A stretch of 64,000 nucleotides of DNA from Gammaproteobacteria bacterium (GCA_021151835.1 JAGKWO010000015.1:33184-97183), one strand, 5' to 3'. Numbered from the stretch's first letter, positions 1-9,037 are shown. The notes: generated by a model not told the origin, from the sequence alone. Numbers and translations: made by a program.

Positions 1-1119
1 TCGCAAATAGTCCACATTGGGTTTTACTTCTAACGGATTATTGAAGCCCAGTTTTTTCAATGGCCACCAGGCCCAACCAATGCCTTGTGATTCCACTAAC
101 CCAATCGCGTCAGTAAACCAGAGATTCGAATTTTCACCCGATTCACCCAGCCAGATAGGCATATTGTATTGTTCCCGCAATGCCAAATGGCTGCCGATAT
201 CCGCCAGGGTGTTGTTGTTCCAGTATTTGTGGAAACTCAACACCAGGTTTTTGTTTGCTTCCGGTTTATCCCACAAAGGTAAAATGCCAGCATAATTATT
301 ACCCCAGCAATTACCTTCGATAATCACAATATGTTTGTTATCGACTTCACGAATGGCCTTGGTCACATCCTGCAATAATTTTTTCAGCGGCGCGTTTTTG
401 GTTTCTTTACAACCGTTTTTATCCGCCGCATTTTCAAAGCCCCAGTTAGGTTCATTAATAATGTCGTAAGCGCCTACAGTGGGTTCATCGGCATAACGTT
501 GCGCGAGTTTGCGCCAGAGCGCGATCATTTTTTGCTGGTTGGCTTCGCTTTGCCACAGGGATGGCGTGTTCGGGTTGCGATCGGAAATGGCAAAATCATT
601 GCCCTGCCCGCCAGGTGCAGCGTGCAAATCCAAAATCACATACATATTATTGGCTTTAGCCCAGGCGATTAATTGATCAGTCATCGCAAAACCCTGCTCC
701 AGCCAGGTGTTTTGGCCAGCGACCGGTTCCTGTTCAATCGGCAAGGTGTACAGATTGAAATGCATGGGCAAGCGCACTGAATTAAATCCCCACTGCGCCA
801 TCGCATCGATATCCGCTTTGGTGGTGTGGTTGGCAAGCCAGGCTTTATAAAACTCATCCGTTGCTTCTTTACCAGCCAGTTCTTCAAATTTTGCGCGCAT
901 CACATGTTGCTGCCCAAGGTTACCCAGCTTGAGCATGTAACCTTCTTGCAGCATCCAGCCCCCCAAGCCCATACCGCGCAGCAGCACTTTTTCACCCTGC
1001 TCGTTCACGATGTAATGGCCTTCTGCGCGCAAAAAACTTTGCGCACTTACATGGATGCTGGTGACGAAACTTAAAACCAGAAGAATAGATTGAAGAACGG
1101 TGGCCCTAATCGATTTCAC
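1..1119 (-). CDS. Secreted glycoside hydrolase family 5 enzyme (3' end outside window)
   Basis: Partial gene: 373 codons are present and the frame is still open at position 1. The start is GTG at 1119, with AAGGGG seven bases upstream; the only nearby ATG is out of frame and stops at once. A signal peptide of about 26 residues ends in VSA-QS. The mature part begins with the GH5 barrel entry (LLRGMGLGGWML), then NSVRLP, ILDLHAAPGGQ, the acid/base motif DIINEP and the nucleophile region WLGESGEN, in the order expected for a clan GH-A retaining glycosidase. It should cleave a beta-linked glucan or related polysaccharide outside the cytoplasm. I cannot assign a subfamily. The gene is divergent from the membrane AraC regulator at 1499 and close to the GH16/GH128 enzyme, which suggests a shared beta-glucan role (inference). 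Confidence 0.88.
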   Translation of the reverse strand, partial: MKSIRATVLQSILLVLSFVTSIHVSAQSFLRAEGHYIVNEQGEKVLLRGMGLGGWMLQEGYMLKLGNLGQQHVMRAKFEELAGKEATDEFYKAWLANHTTKADIDAMAQWGFNSVRLPMHFNLYTLPIEQEPVAGQNTWLEQGFAMTDQLIAWAKANNMYVILDLHAAPGGQGNDFAISDRNPNTPSLWQSEANQQKMIALWRKLAQRYADEPTVGAYDIINEPNWGFENAADKNGCKETKNAPLKKLLQDVTKAIREVDNKHIVIIEGNCWGNNYAGILPLWDKPEANKNLVLSFHKYWNNNTLADIGSHLALREQYNMPIWLGESGENSNLWFTDAIGLVESQGIGWAWWPLKKLGFNNPLEVKPNVDYLR

Positions 1120-1498
1120 AGAAATACCCCTTATCGCATTTATTGTCCCCTTACTGATGATTTTATGATGTAAGGGATTTTTGTGATGTCAGTCTAGGTA
1201 TCTGTAGGTAAATAAGCGTTCGAATAAAGCCCAGGCGAACGCATTTGCCTCCCAGTTTTGACATACTGCTGTGGCAGAAACTGGTACAAATAGAAAAAAC
1301 AAATGCATAAACAAGGATTTAGCGGATTTGCGGAAAAAATACCCAGCTGTAAAGAATTGTCAGAAGCGAGTATGGATAGGCAATAATGGCAAGATGATTT
1401 GTGCGGCAATTTTCTAACCGTAGCGGGCGATTGCTCTATACTCAAACGCACCGCATGCGGTCAAACTATAACGATAACCAACCTGATCACCGGTCAAC
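1120..1498. other. Divergent intergenic region between GH5 gene and AraC-type regulator
   Basis: No gene is supported here. The stretch separates two divergent genes and must hold both promoters. I see an inverted repeat with arms GCGTTCG (1216-1222) and CGAACGC (1236-1242) around a 13-bp spacer, which could be an operator. A TATACT box at about 1438-1443 precedes the regulator by some 55 bases, but without a good -35 partner. Confidence 0.4.
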
Positions 1499-2662
1499 AT
1501 GAACGAAACTATTTTTAATATTCACGACCTGGTCCTGATGATGACCGCCGTGCAATGTGCCTGCTTCGCAGTGCTGCTACTTGTCACGAATCCCCCACAA
1601 AATAAAAGCAATTATTTCCTGGCGGCGTTTTTGCTCGCCCATGCCTTTATCCCCATCCATGAACTGGTGCTGTGGGGTGCCGATTTCAAAATGATCGCGC
1701 TCGATAATTATCCGCGTTTGTTTTTGTGGATTGGCTTTGGTTATTACGTGGATGCGGTATTGCTGTACCTCTATATCAAATCCCTGGTGTACCAGGATTT
1801 CACCCTGCGCAAACGCGACGCCCTGCATTTGATTCCACTCGGGTGCTTTGCCTTGTTCCTCGGCCTCACTTTTTATAATCACAGCCTGCAAGAACGCATC
1901 ATGCTGATTGATGATGATATTTACATGTACAGCCCGGCTTATTTAATTGTGGATTTCTTATGCAAAGCCGCGCGTATCGGTTATTGCGTTGCGTGTTTGT
2001 GGCTGATTGCAAAATATCGCGATCAATTAAAAACCACCCACTCCAATATTGAGCGAGTGGATATTCGCTGGCTGGTATCGTTAGTGATCGGCTTCCTGAT
2101 TATTGTGGTGACCGAAGCCTCACTTGCCTGTGCAAAAATCCTGCATCTGTTTATCGGTTTCCATCCGCACTGGTTCGAAATTATTGGCCTCACCGGTTAC
2201 TACGTGGTGTTTGTGCTGGTGCTCGCACTGGTATTTACCAGCATGCGTTACTTTTCCGGCTTTATCGCCGTTAATCAAAAAGACCAGCATAAAAAACCGG
2301 TCGAAGAAAAATTGCTCAACACTGGCTTCGCCGAGCGCATCGACGCCGCCATGCGCGAACATAAACCCCACCTGCAACCGGATTTGACATTGGATATGCT
2401 GGCGGAAACCCTGGATATTCCCGCGCGCGATTTATCGCTGGTATTCAATCGCCATTTCGATAGCAACTTCTACGAATTTATTAACCGCTATCGCATCGAG
2501 GAAGCACAAAAAATGCTCGCCGATCCAAAGCATAAAACCAAAACCATCACCCACATTTACCTGGATGCGGGCTTTAACAGCAAATCGGTATTCAATACAT
2601 TCTTCAAGAAACACGTCGGCCAAACGCCTTCGGAATATCGTCAGGCACATTTGCCGCAGTAG
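1499..2662 (+). CDS. Membrane-anchored AraC-family transcriptional regulator
   Basis: 387 residues. The N-terminal 260 or so residues hold about seven hydrophobic segments (for example around residues 10-28, 36-57, 72-95, 108-124, 145-165, 190-213 and 225-247). The C-terminal 110 residues are an AraC-type double helix-turn-helix (LDMLAETLDIPARDLS, then ITHIYLDAGFNSKSVFNTFFKK and VGQTPSEYR). Such proteins are thought to sense a membrane or periplasmic cue and regulate nearby transport or hydrolase genes; the ligand is unknown here. The gene lies between a GH5 gene and the GH16/GH128 gene, which makes polysaccharide control the natural guess (inference). No strong Shine-Dalgarno sequence precedes the ATG, but the N-terminal reading suits the family. 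Confidence 0.85.
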   Translation: MNETIFNIHDLVLMMTAVQCACFAVLLLVTNPPQNKSNYFLAAFLLAHAFIPIHELVLWGADFKMIALDNYPRLFLWIGFGYYVDAVLLYLYIKSLVYQDFTLRKRDALHLIPLGCFALFLGLTFYNHSLQERIMLIDDDIYMYSPAYLIVDFLCKAARIGYCVACLWLIAKYRDQLKTTHSNIERVDIRWLVSLVIGFLIIVVTEASLACAKILHLFIGFHPHWFEIIGLTGYYVVFVLVLALVFTSMRYFSGFIAVNQKDQHKKPVEEKLLNTGFAERIDAAMREHKPHLQPDLTLDMLAETLDIPARDLSLVFNRHFDSNFYEFINRYRIEEAQKMLADPKHKTKTITHIYLDAGFNSKSVFNTFFKKHVGQTPSEYRQAHLPQ

Positions 2663-2736
2663 CGGTAGATGTTAAAAAAATCGCTTTTTTCTGGGGAGTC
2701 GTGAGGCCCACCTCAACCTGCAAAAATGCTCACACT

Positions 2737-2885
2737 GTAGGTTGCCGGTGAGGAACGAACCGCAACATTCGTGCTCACAGATGGCACCGTTTATGAATAA
2801 AAAATCAATTAACAGCTCACGTATTTTGGTTTAGCGGTTGCGGAGGCATGATCATGTTGCGGTTCGTTCCTCACCAGCAACCTAC
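2737..2885. repeat. Inverted pair of REP-like 32-bp palindromic units
   Basis: Positions 2737-2768 and 2854-2885 are inverted copies that match at 31 of 32 bases. Each unit starts GTAGGTTG, is itself an imperfect palindrome (GGTGAGGAACGAACC core) and ends GCAACAT. The 85-bp spacer between them has no gene. This is the form of REP/BIME-type dispersed repeats found between genes. As RNA the pair would form a very long hairpin downstream of the AraC gene. Confidence 0.8.
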
Positions 2886-2917
2886 GAAGCACCTTGCATC
2901 AAATTACGCGCGAAATT

Positions 2918-2954
2918 GTAGGTTGTGGTGGGCTGAGCTTGCGAACCGTAACAT
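2918..2954 (+). repeat. Third, diverged REP-like unit
   Basis: This begins GTAGGTTG like the first unit and keeps GCGAACCGTAACAT at its end. Its middle (TGGTGGGCTGAGCTT) differs, so it is a degenerate family member in direct orientation to the copy at 2737. Confidence 0.6.
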
Positions 2955-2995
2955 GACAAAATTTCCAGGAAAATAATATCCCAAACCAAATAAAA

Positions 2996-3030
2996 AACCG
3001 CACGAAATGAGTTTTCGCGCGGTTTTTTTT
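2996..3030. terminator. Bidirectional intrinsic terminator
   Basis: The hairpin CCGCACGAAA / TTTTCGCGCGG has one mismatch and is flanked by A-run on the left and T8 on the right, so it can work on both strands. It lies 23 bases past the stop of the minus-strand GH16/GH128 gene. Confidence 0.85.
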
Positions 3031-3052
3031 ACAGCACTGACGTTATTGCAGA

Positions 3053-6000
3053 TTAATAAACTTCAAAATCCCACAATGAAATTCCGTAACCGCTAGCGCG
3101 GGTTACACCGAGGATACGCACATAACGACCAGTGCCGGAGACCACCTGGTCATCCACACCACCGTCGCTATTTGCTTCGGATTTTATTGTGGTCCAATTA
3201 GTCGCATCGTTAGACACCTGGATGTTATAGGCTTTGGCGTAGGCACCTTCCCATTTCAGAAATACGCGCGAAATGGTTTTGCTGCTGCCAAGATCCACGT
3301 AAATCCATTGGTTATCAATAAATTGGCTGGCCCAACGCGTACCCGTATTGCCATCGACAGCTTGTGGTGCCGAGTTACCACCCCACTCGTCTGATGAGGC
3401 AACAGCCGGGCGATTCAATGCGAGATTTACAGTGCCTGCCACGCTGCTAACAACAGAACTACTCGCTGCACTACTTGAGCTTTTTGATGAACTCGAAGTA
3501 ACAGCAATATTATTCACCTGGAAGTCATACAGCGAATAACCATAACCAGTGCCACGCTCTGTACCATACACACGCACATAGCGACCAGTGCCGGAAACAT
3601 TTACTACTTCACGGCCACCAATACCTGTGGTTGTTTGGTAAATGGTTGTCCAGCTCGCACCATTGGTTGATGTCTGGATTGAATAACTTTTTCCGTAGGC
3701 TGATTCCCATTGCAGCACAATTTGGTTGAAGCTGTGGCTTGCGCCCAGGTCCACCATAATCCATTGCGGATCAGCTGAAATACTTGCCCAGCGGGTCGTG
3801 GTGCTCGCGTCGGTTGCATTACCTGCAATCCATGCCTCGCCTTCAGTGGTTGATGCAACTGTTGGGCGATTCAACGCAAGGTTTCCCAACGGAGTTACCA
3901 CAACACTGCTGGAGGAACTCGCAACTGATGATGACGATTTGGAAGAGCTCACAACAGAACTTGATGAACTTTTTACTGATGAGCTGCTCGAATTTTTACT
4001 CGATGAACTGATAGTAACACTGCTCGAACTTCTGCTTGATGAGCTGATGACAACACTGCTGGAACTTCTTGATGAAGATGTTGCAACGCTGGAACTGCTT
4101 GCCGAAGCAACCGTGAATTTCAGCCAGTTCACATGAATCGCCTGGTTAAATACCAAACGCAATTTGTGTGCGCCCGCCGTTAAGGCGAGTTGTGAATTTA
4201 CGGTAGCCCAGGTTTGCAATCCGCCGGTTGATGAAACATTGATTACCGCTTTTTGCACACCATCCACCAGCACATTGATAGTGCCTGATGCTTCACTCGC
4301 CACACGCAAATTCAAATCATAATTTGCGGCAGAACCAGTCACGTTGTATTCCACCCACTCACCGGCAGCCACATCACTCAGGTTAAGGAAACCGGAAACA
4401 TCTTTGGTTTCTTCTACACGAATGCCATTACGCGCTGCATAATTTTCTGCTTGCACCAACTTCGGTAATGTGTGGACGCTGCTATCACCATGCACTGGCA
4501 TATTCACATAAATGTTGCCGAGTTCAGCCAATACGCCGGATTGACGATAATCAAATAAACCATTGAATGGATGACCATTGCGACGGCCGGTGAACCAGGC
4601 GTAGCGTTGCATATCTGCATTATTTTCAAATGAATCTACCACTTGAATCAGCATACGCTTTTGATCGTCCAGGGTTTTTACGGTTTCCCATGCAGAGAAT
4701 TCCGTCATCCAGATTGGCTTGCCGTATTTTTTAAATTCATTCACGTACCACTCAACACCGTTAACATCCGGCATATAAGCGTGGATAGAAATTGCATCCA
4801 CTTTACAGGTTGGGCAGAGCCGGAAGAAATCATCGAAATAATCGAACGGACTGTAATAGGTAGTACCATTTTCCGTTACGCAATTACCGCAATAGTTCAT
4901 CGCCACGCTGACAATTTTCAAACCGAATTCATTAGCGATGGCTTCCAGGCGCGGCCATTGTGCAACCGCTTGCGATGGCGTCATGTTCGCTTGATCGATA
5001 AAGTTGGGTTCGTTAAACGCAAGGATATATTTCACATCCGGATGCGCGGCGATATAGGCACGCATCGCCTGGTCGTTGAAATTTCCATTCCATGCCATGG
5101 GCACAAATTCAACACCGTATTGCTGGTAAACATCTTTCACTGCCAGGTCCGGACTGTGGCTCCAGTTGTACCACCAGCTAATGCCCTTGGAAATGACCGC
5201 CAGATCTTCTACCGAGTGGGTGCCGTAACCCAAACCGCGTTTTTTACTTTTGCCAGCTTTGCCGAAATCTTTATCAACAAAGATTACGGTTTTTGCCGTT
5301 GAACTCAATTCACCATCGCTCACGGTCAGCGTTACGTGATAGGAGCCTTCGCTGGTGTAAGTATGACTTGCAGTTGCGCCGGTACCGGTAGTGCCATCAC
5401 CAAAATCCCAAGCGTAAGTTAATGCATCACCATTGACATCGACAGATTTGGTGCCATCGAAGGTAACAATTGCCGGTGCGATACCGCCCATGATGGATGT
5501 TTTTACCGCCGCAGAAGGCGCGCGATTTACAACGGTGCCATTAGTGCCTGGATCTTTCGCCGCTTGACCACCGGAGAGATAAACATCATCGATACTGATA
5601 CCCGCCGTTTCACCACCACCAAGCACTTGCAACAACTGGCGCACATCAAATAAATCCAGGTCTTTCGCAAGTTCACTCACCGGGATTTGGATTTCATGCC
5701 ATTGGCCATCGCGTGCAAAACCGTAAGGATCGTTGCCGGCTTTGAAATTAATCCATTTCTGGCCGATGCCATTCAATGGCCCACTTTTGAATCCGATCTG
5801 GAAATCGCCGGTATGGGTAGTTTTTAACGAGAAATGCAATTTCGCGTTGGGATTATCAAACGCCGTGAGGTTAAAACCATCGCGCGCGGTCAAGCCCATT
5901 CCGTACCAGCCTTTGCCGGTAGATTTCAAATGCAATGCCGAATTGCCTTCTTTATTGGCACCGGTTTCCAGTGTGAGGGTGTTGTCCCACAGGAATAAAT

Positions 6001-7453
6001 CGCCGCTCACACCAAACGCAAATTCACCCGCGTTTTTGTGATCGGGTGTTTCAGTATAAATACCGAAGTTACCAAATTCAGGCGCTTGCAACGCGATGCT
6101 TTCGGTCAGATAAATATTGTCGAAGGCAATTTCCATGGCGGCGGCTGGTGCCGGGCCAAATACGCTGAAAAATGTTTTGATGGTTTCAAAATCCAGGTTG
6201 CCAAATTTGCTCAGCGGAATTGCAACGTGATGCCAGTTGCCATCGCGCACCAATCCGTATTGATCGCCACCTTCATTGAAATCCACTTTGCCATCACCAC
6301 CGGAAGTACTCGCCATACCGATGCTGAAGCTGCTGGTGGAACTGGTTTTGATATCCAGGTGCAAATAGCCGTGTTTGTAGTTGCGCATGTTGTAGTCTTT
6401 GTGGACCAACCCCATGCCCCACCAGTTGCCCGGTGCAATCGAATACGCCAATGCACCGCTGCCTTCCGACGGTGTGGTGGCGATATTGGTCATATTGTTC
6501 CAAACGTAAAGGCTGGTGCGATCCCCCCAGTTCAACTCGTTCAATACCGGAGTGGTTTCTGTGCTTACACCGAAGTTGCCGCTGGGCAAATCATCGCTCG
6601 CCACCGTTAATTCGGTATTGGCATTTGCATAGAGGCGAACGTAATCGATGTACATTTTTGCAGGAAATGGCGCGGTGATTTGCGCGGGGTCGGTGATCTC
6701 TACAAAATTAAACCCGCCCACAGCCAGGTTCAAAATAATGGAGGCCGGGTTATCGCGGAATTCCGACATGTTGGGATCGGTAATATCCATGGTGAAATAC
6801 GGGTTGCCATCCACGCTGATGGTTACCTTACTGGGAGTCCAATCCAGTTTGTAGGTGTGGTAATCCTCGTAAAGGTTAACGGGCAATGTAGTCGATGCAG
6901 CGCTATCCGCTTGCAACCAGTCGCTCCAGGTTCCCGACTCATGCCACCAGTGCATGGCGGCAGAAACAGATTTGTTTACCGTGCCATTGGCCTGGGCAGA
7001 TTTATAACCGGCTTCAAGGATGTCCCACTCACCGGATTTCGGCCAGCCATCCAGGCCGAAGTTGGTACCGAGCATCCAGAATGCGGGCCATAAGCCGTTA
7101 TCCAAACGCGGAATTTTGATGCGGGCTTCCAGGGTTCCGTATTTAAACGCAACACGTCCATTGGTATGCAAACGCGCGGAGGTAAATTGTTTGCCTTCAT
7201 AAGCTTCGCGTTTGGCTTCGATGACGAGCTTGCCATCTTCGATGTAAGCATTTTCACTGCGCGCGGTGTAATACTGGAGTTCGCCGTTACCGTTGCCATC
7301 GCCGCCGACTTTGTAAGACCAGGTTGAGTTATCGATTCGCGTTCCGTTGAATTCATCTGCCCAGATGGGCGTTTGTGCATAGCTATTGGCCGCTGCCAAA
7401 CCAACACCCAGGGCAAACATGCCCGGTGTTAATAACCGCAAGGGAGTTTTCAT
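3053..7453 (-). CDS. Secreted dual-catalytic beta-1,3-glucanase-type enzyme, GH16 + GH128 with CBM6 and two CBM32-like modules
   Basis: 1466 residues; ATG at 7453 has AGG seven bases upstream. The layout is: signal peptide 1-27; GH16 domain about 28-276 with catalytic motif GEWDILEAG (E142, D144, E147); two related beta-sandwich modules about 290-452 and 458-630; PKD domain 645-728; GH128-type domain 738-985 with ILAFNEPN (E815) and WMTEFSAW (E918); CBM6-like module 996-1117 (LVQAENYAA, GEWVEYNV, HVNWLKF); poly-serine linker 1118-1187; F5/8-type C (CBM32-like) module 1189-1317; short serine linker; second CBM32-like module 1342-1466. Both catalytic families are known to cut beta-1,3-glucans such as laminarin. 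The module calls are from motifs; the exact linkage specificity is inferred. Carrying two unrelated laminarinase-type domains in one chain is unusual. A single-gene unit ending in the 2996-3030 terminator. Confidence 0.93.
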   Translation of the reverse strand: MKTPLRLLTPGMFALGVGLAAANSYAQTPIWADEFNGTRIDNSTWSYKVGGDGNGNGELQYYTARSENAYIEDGKLVIEAKREAYEGKQFTSARLHTNGRVAFKYGTLEARIKIPRLDNGLWPAFWMLGTNFGLDGWPKSGEWDILEAGYKSAQANGTVNKSVSAAMHWWHESGTWSDWLQADSAASTTLPVNLYEDYHTYKLDWTPSKVTISVDGNPYFTMDITDPNMSEFRDNPASIILNLAVGGFNFVEITDPAQITAPFPAKMYIDYVRLYANANTELTVASDDLPSGNFGVSTETTPVLNELNWGDRTSLYVWNNMTNIATTPSEGSGALAYSIAPGNWWGMGLVHKDYNMRNYKHGYLHLDIKTSSTSSFSIGMASTSGGDGKVDFNEGGDQYGLVRDGNWHHVAIPLSKFGNLDFETIKTFFSVFGPAPAAAMEIAFDNIYLTESIALQAPEFGNFGIYTETPDHKNAGEFAFGVSGDLFLWDNTLTLETGANKEGNSALHLKSTGKGWYGMGLTARDGFNLTAFDNPNAKLHFSLKTTHTGDFQIGFKSGPLNGIGQKWINFKAGNDPYGFARDGQWHEIQIPVSELAKDLDLFDVRQLLQVLGGGETAGISIDDVYLSGGQAAKDPGTNGTVVNRAPSAAVKTSIMGGIAPAIVTFDGTKSVDVNGDALTYAWDFGDGTTGTGATASHTYTSEGSYHVTLTVSDGELSSTAKTVIFVDKDFGKAGKSKKRGLGYGTHSVEDLAVISKGISWWYNWSHSPDLAVKDVYQQYGVEFVPMAWNGNFNDQAMRAYIAAHPDVKYILAFNEPNFIDQANMTPSQAVAQWPRLEAIANEFGLKIVSVAMNYCGNCVTENGTTYYSPFDYFDDFFRLCPTCKVDAISIHAYMPDVNGVEWYVNEFKKYGKPIWMTEFSAWETVKTLDDQKRMLIQVVDSFENNADMQRYAWFTGRRNGHPFNGLFDYRQSGVLAELGNIYVNMPVHGDSSVHTLPKLVQAENYAARNGIRVEETKDVSGFLNLSDVAAGEWVEYNVTGSAANYDLNLRVASEASGTINVLVDGVQKAVINVSSTGGLQTWATVNSQLALTAGAHKLRLVFNQAIHVNWLKFTVASASSSSVATSSSRSSSSVVISSSSRSSSSVTISSSSKNSSSSSVKSSSSSVVSSSKSSSSVASSSSSVVVTPLGNLALNRPTVASTTEGEAWIAGNATDASTTTRWASISADPQWIMVDLGASHSFNQIVLQWESAYGKSYSIQTSTNGASWTTIYQTTTGIGGREVVNVSGTGRYVRVYGTERGTGYGYSLYDFQVNNIAVTSSSSKSSSSAASSSVVSSVAGTVNLALNRPAVASSDEWGGNSAPQAVDGNTGTRWASQFIDNQWIYVDLGSSKTISRVFLKWEGAYAKAYNIQVSNDATNWTTIKSEANSDGGVDDQVVSGTGRYVRILGVTRASGYGISLWDFEVY

Positions 7454-7543
7454 GGTAATACCTGTTTATGGTTATTGGATTGCTTTTATTAGTGGTTCTC
7501 TCTGCTCGACTAACCGTTGATACAGTTAATTCGATAGCGGGAG

Positions 7544-7562
7544 TTTCCACCCGATTTCCACC
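7544..7562 (-). promoter_or_regulatory. Direct repeats upstream of the GH16/GH128 gene
   Basis: Two copies of TTTCCACC (7544-7551 and 7555-7562; GGTGGAAA on the coding strand) are spaced 11 bp apart, one helical turn, about 90 bases before the enzyme's start. This arrangement is typical of activator half-sites. The protein that binds is unknown. Confidence 0.35.
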
Positions 7563-7605
7563 ACAGGCGTTCTATTGGAAGGATCGTTGAAATTATTTCA
7601 GGTTT

Positions 7606-7641
7606 GGCTGGTTTGCGGCATCCGAACCCCGCAAACCAGCC
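7606..7641. terminator. Perfect 13-bp hairpin after the HAAS gene
   Basis: GGCTGGTTTGCGG pairs with CCGCAAACCAGCC around a 10-base loop. It is 65 bases downstream of the stop of the minus-strand gene at 7707. The trailing U-tract is poor on both strands, so it may be a weak terminator or an RNA-stabilising stem. Confidence 0.5.
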
Positions 7642-7706
7642 TTGTTATTCTTTCGGAAAAGCGTCCCACTTTATGCTTTTGCTATCCCGATCACGCCGTT
7701 TATTCC

Positions 7707-8651
7707 TTATCTGGACAATTGCCAGGCGCGGTAAATGCTCCATCCCGCCATAAACACCAGCCATATCCCAACCCAGAACAAGCCGATTCCGATAACTTCG
7801 TTGCCAATCCGCAATGCGTCAACATGTCCTGGCGTCGCAGAGGTATCAACAACAATGGGCTTCAAGCGACTGACCAGTAACAAAGGAATCGCGATGCAAA
7901 AATTGATAATGGCTTCGACAATCAGCGTCGGAACAGTCCAGTAACGGTAAAGCAGCTTCCAGATTCCGAATATCAGCGAAACAATCACCACCACCGATAG
8001 CAACGGAATCCATTGCTGCACCGGTTCGGCAAACGCGATTGTCAGGTTTGCCAGTTGCCCTGACGGAATCCACACAGCGTAATTCAACAACAACAGGAAA
8101 AATAAATCCGTCGCGAAGTCAACGCTCTGCTCACAAGCACTGATTCTCTGCCAGCCGCGAGTTACCGGTGGCAGCTTTTCGGGCGACCAACATTGATAGG
8201 GATCGAAATAAGGTTTGCCGCCCACTGGATTGCTGAGCAGGTAAAACACACCGGTCACCGAGGCGAACATAATCAGCGCCTTGGCGATAATGTCGTAGAA
8301 GAAATTGCCTATCGCCAAGCCGCCACTATTAAGCAAGTGAACGCCGAACTGAATCAGGGCGAGGATAAACACCAGGATCAATCCGTAATGCAGCGCCCTC
8401 TTATAAAGAGGGAAGAGTTCAGCGCTGACCAACTGCTGACCAGTCAAAAAGCTTCCGGCCACTTTTTGTGGATGGCCAAGCGCAACCAACACAGCCGATA
8501 TCTCGGCATCAGTGGGCGCACGCCCCTGCTCTTCAGAAATAGCTTCAAGCTTATCGAGGATATTAGCGCGCAGCTCGCGGGTAATTTCATCGCGCCGGCT
8601 TTCCGGCAATGCTTGCGCTACTGCATTCATATAACGATCAATCAGGTCCAT
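7707..8651 (-). CDS. HAAS-type membrane protein paired with PadR regulator
   Basis: 314 residues. The first 70 residues (IDRYMNAVAQALPESRR, ITRELRANILD, GHPQKVA) match the helical HAAS-type domain commonly found in partners of PadR regulators. About six hydrophobic segments follow (roughly residues 87-110, 115-140, 180-200, 212-232, 236-260 and 284-305), so the protein is an inner-membrane protein. Its start lies inside the padR-like gene (14-nt overlap), so the two are translated as a pair. In known PadR pairs the membrane partner is often a target or modulator of the repressor; the molecular role here is unknown. Confidence 0.8.
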   Translation of the reverse strand: MDLIDRYMNAVAQALPESRRDEITRELRANILDKLEAISEEQGRAPTDAEISAVLVALGHPQKVAGSFLTGQQLVSAELFPLYKRALHYGLILVFILALIQFGVHLLNSGGLAIGNFFYDIIAKALIMFASVTGVFYLLSNPVGGKPYFDPYQCWSPEKLPPVTRGWQRISACEQSVDFATDLFFLLLLNYAVWIPSGQLANLTIAFAEPVQQWIPLLSVVVIVSLIFGIWKLLYRYWTVPTLIVEAIINFCIAIPLLLVSRLKPIVVDTSATPGHVDALRIGNEVIGIGLFWVGIWLVFMAGWSIYRAWQLSR

Positions 8652-8982
8652 TTCCAGCCTCCAGTATTTTGCTCACGTGATTGTTCAACTGCTGCCACTC
8701 GGCACTCAGGCTTTCCAGCAAACCCGCCCCTTCGGGGGATAACTGGTAATAGCGACGCTCACGCCCCTCCCCCTGTTGCCATTCACTGGTTAACAAACCC
8801 TGGTCAGCCAAACGGCGCACCAATGGGTAAAGCGTTCCTTCATCGATATCCAAACCAGCTTCTTGCAATTGCTTGCGCAAGGAATAGCCATAGTGTGGTT
8901 TCCGTAATGACCCCAATACTGCCAATACCAAAATCCCGCGCCGCAACTCCTGCCTGAGCTTTTCAAACTGTTCATCCGACAT
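8638..8982 (-). CDS. PadR-family transcriptional regulator
   Basis: About 114 residues from the ATG at 8982. I prefer this over the in-frame ATG at 8994 because GAGG lies six bases before it. The winged-helix core is clear: RRGILVLAVLGSL, HYGYSLRKQLQ, DEGTLYPLVRRLADQGLL, REDERRYY-like GRERRYYQLSPEG. PadR proteins are dimeric repressors that usually control their own operon. Two matching inverted repeats sit immediately upstream, which fits autorepression. It forms an operon with the overlapping HAAS membrane gene. Confidence 0.92.
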   Translation of the reverse strand: MSDEQFEKLRQELRRGILVLAVLGSLRKPHYGYSLRKQLQEAGLDIDEGTLYPLVRRLADQGLLTSEWQQGEGRERRYYQLSPEGAGLLESLSAEWQQLNNHVSKILEAGNGPD

Positions 8983-8994
8983 ACTGTGCCTCAT

Positions 8995-9037
8995 ATACTA
9001 TGCAATACACAGTATTTACTATGCGGTGCACAGTATA
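8995..9037 (-). promoter_or_regulatory. Tandem PadR-type operators
   Basis: Two adjacent inverted repeats share the arms ACTATG and CAGTAT: ATACTATG...CACAGTAT at 8995-9015 and TTACTATG...CACAGTATAA at 9016-9037. They are spaced about two helical turns apart and lie directly before the PadR start, where RNA polymerase would bind. Confidence 0.75.

Noticed and set aside
3896..4095. Acidic Leu/Glu/Asp-rich plus-strand frame and short direct repeats
   Set aside because: This is the complement of the poly-serine linker of the GH16/GH128 enzyme; low-complexity codons, not a gene or CRISPR.
4643..5302. 219-codon plus-strand frame
   Set aside because: It lies antisense to the GH128 and PKD domains, whose motifs are intact; no plausible product.
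8193..8957. 254-codon plus-strand frame opposite the HAAS and PadR genes
   Set aside because: The minus-strand genes are well supported by family motifs, overlap and operators; the plus frame has no recognisable content.
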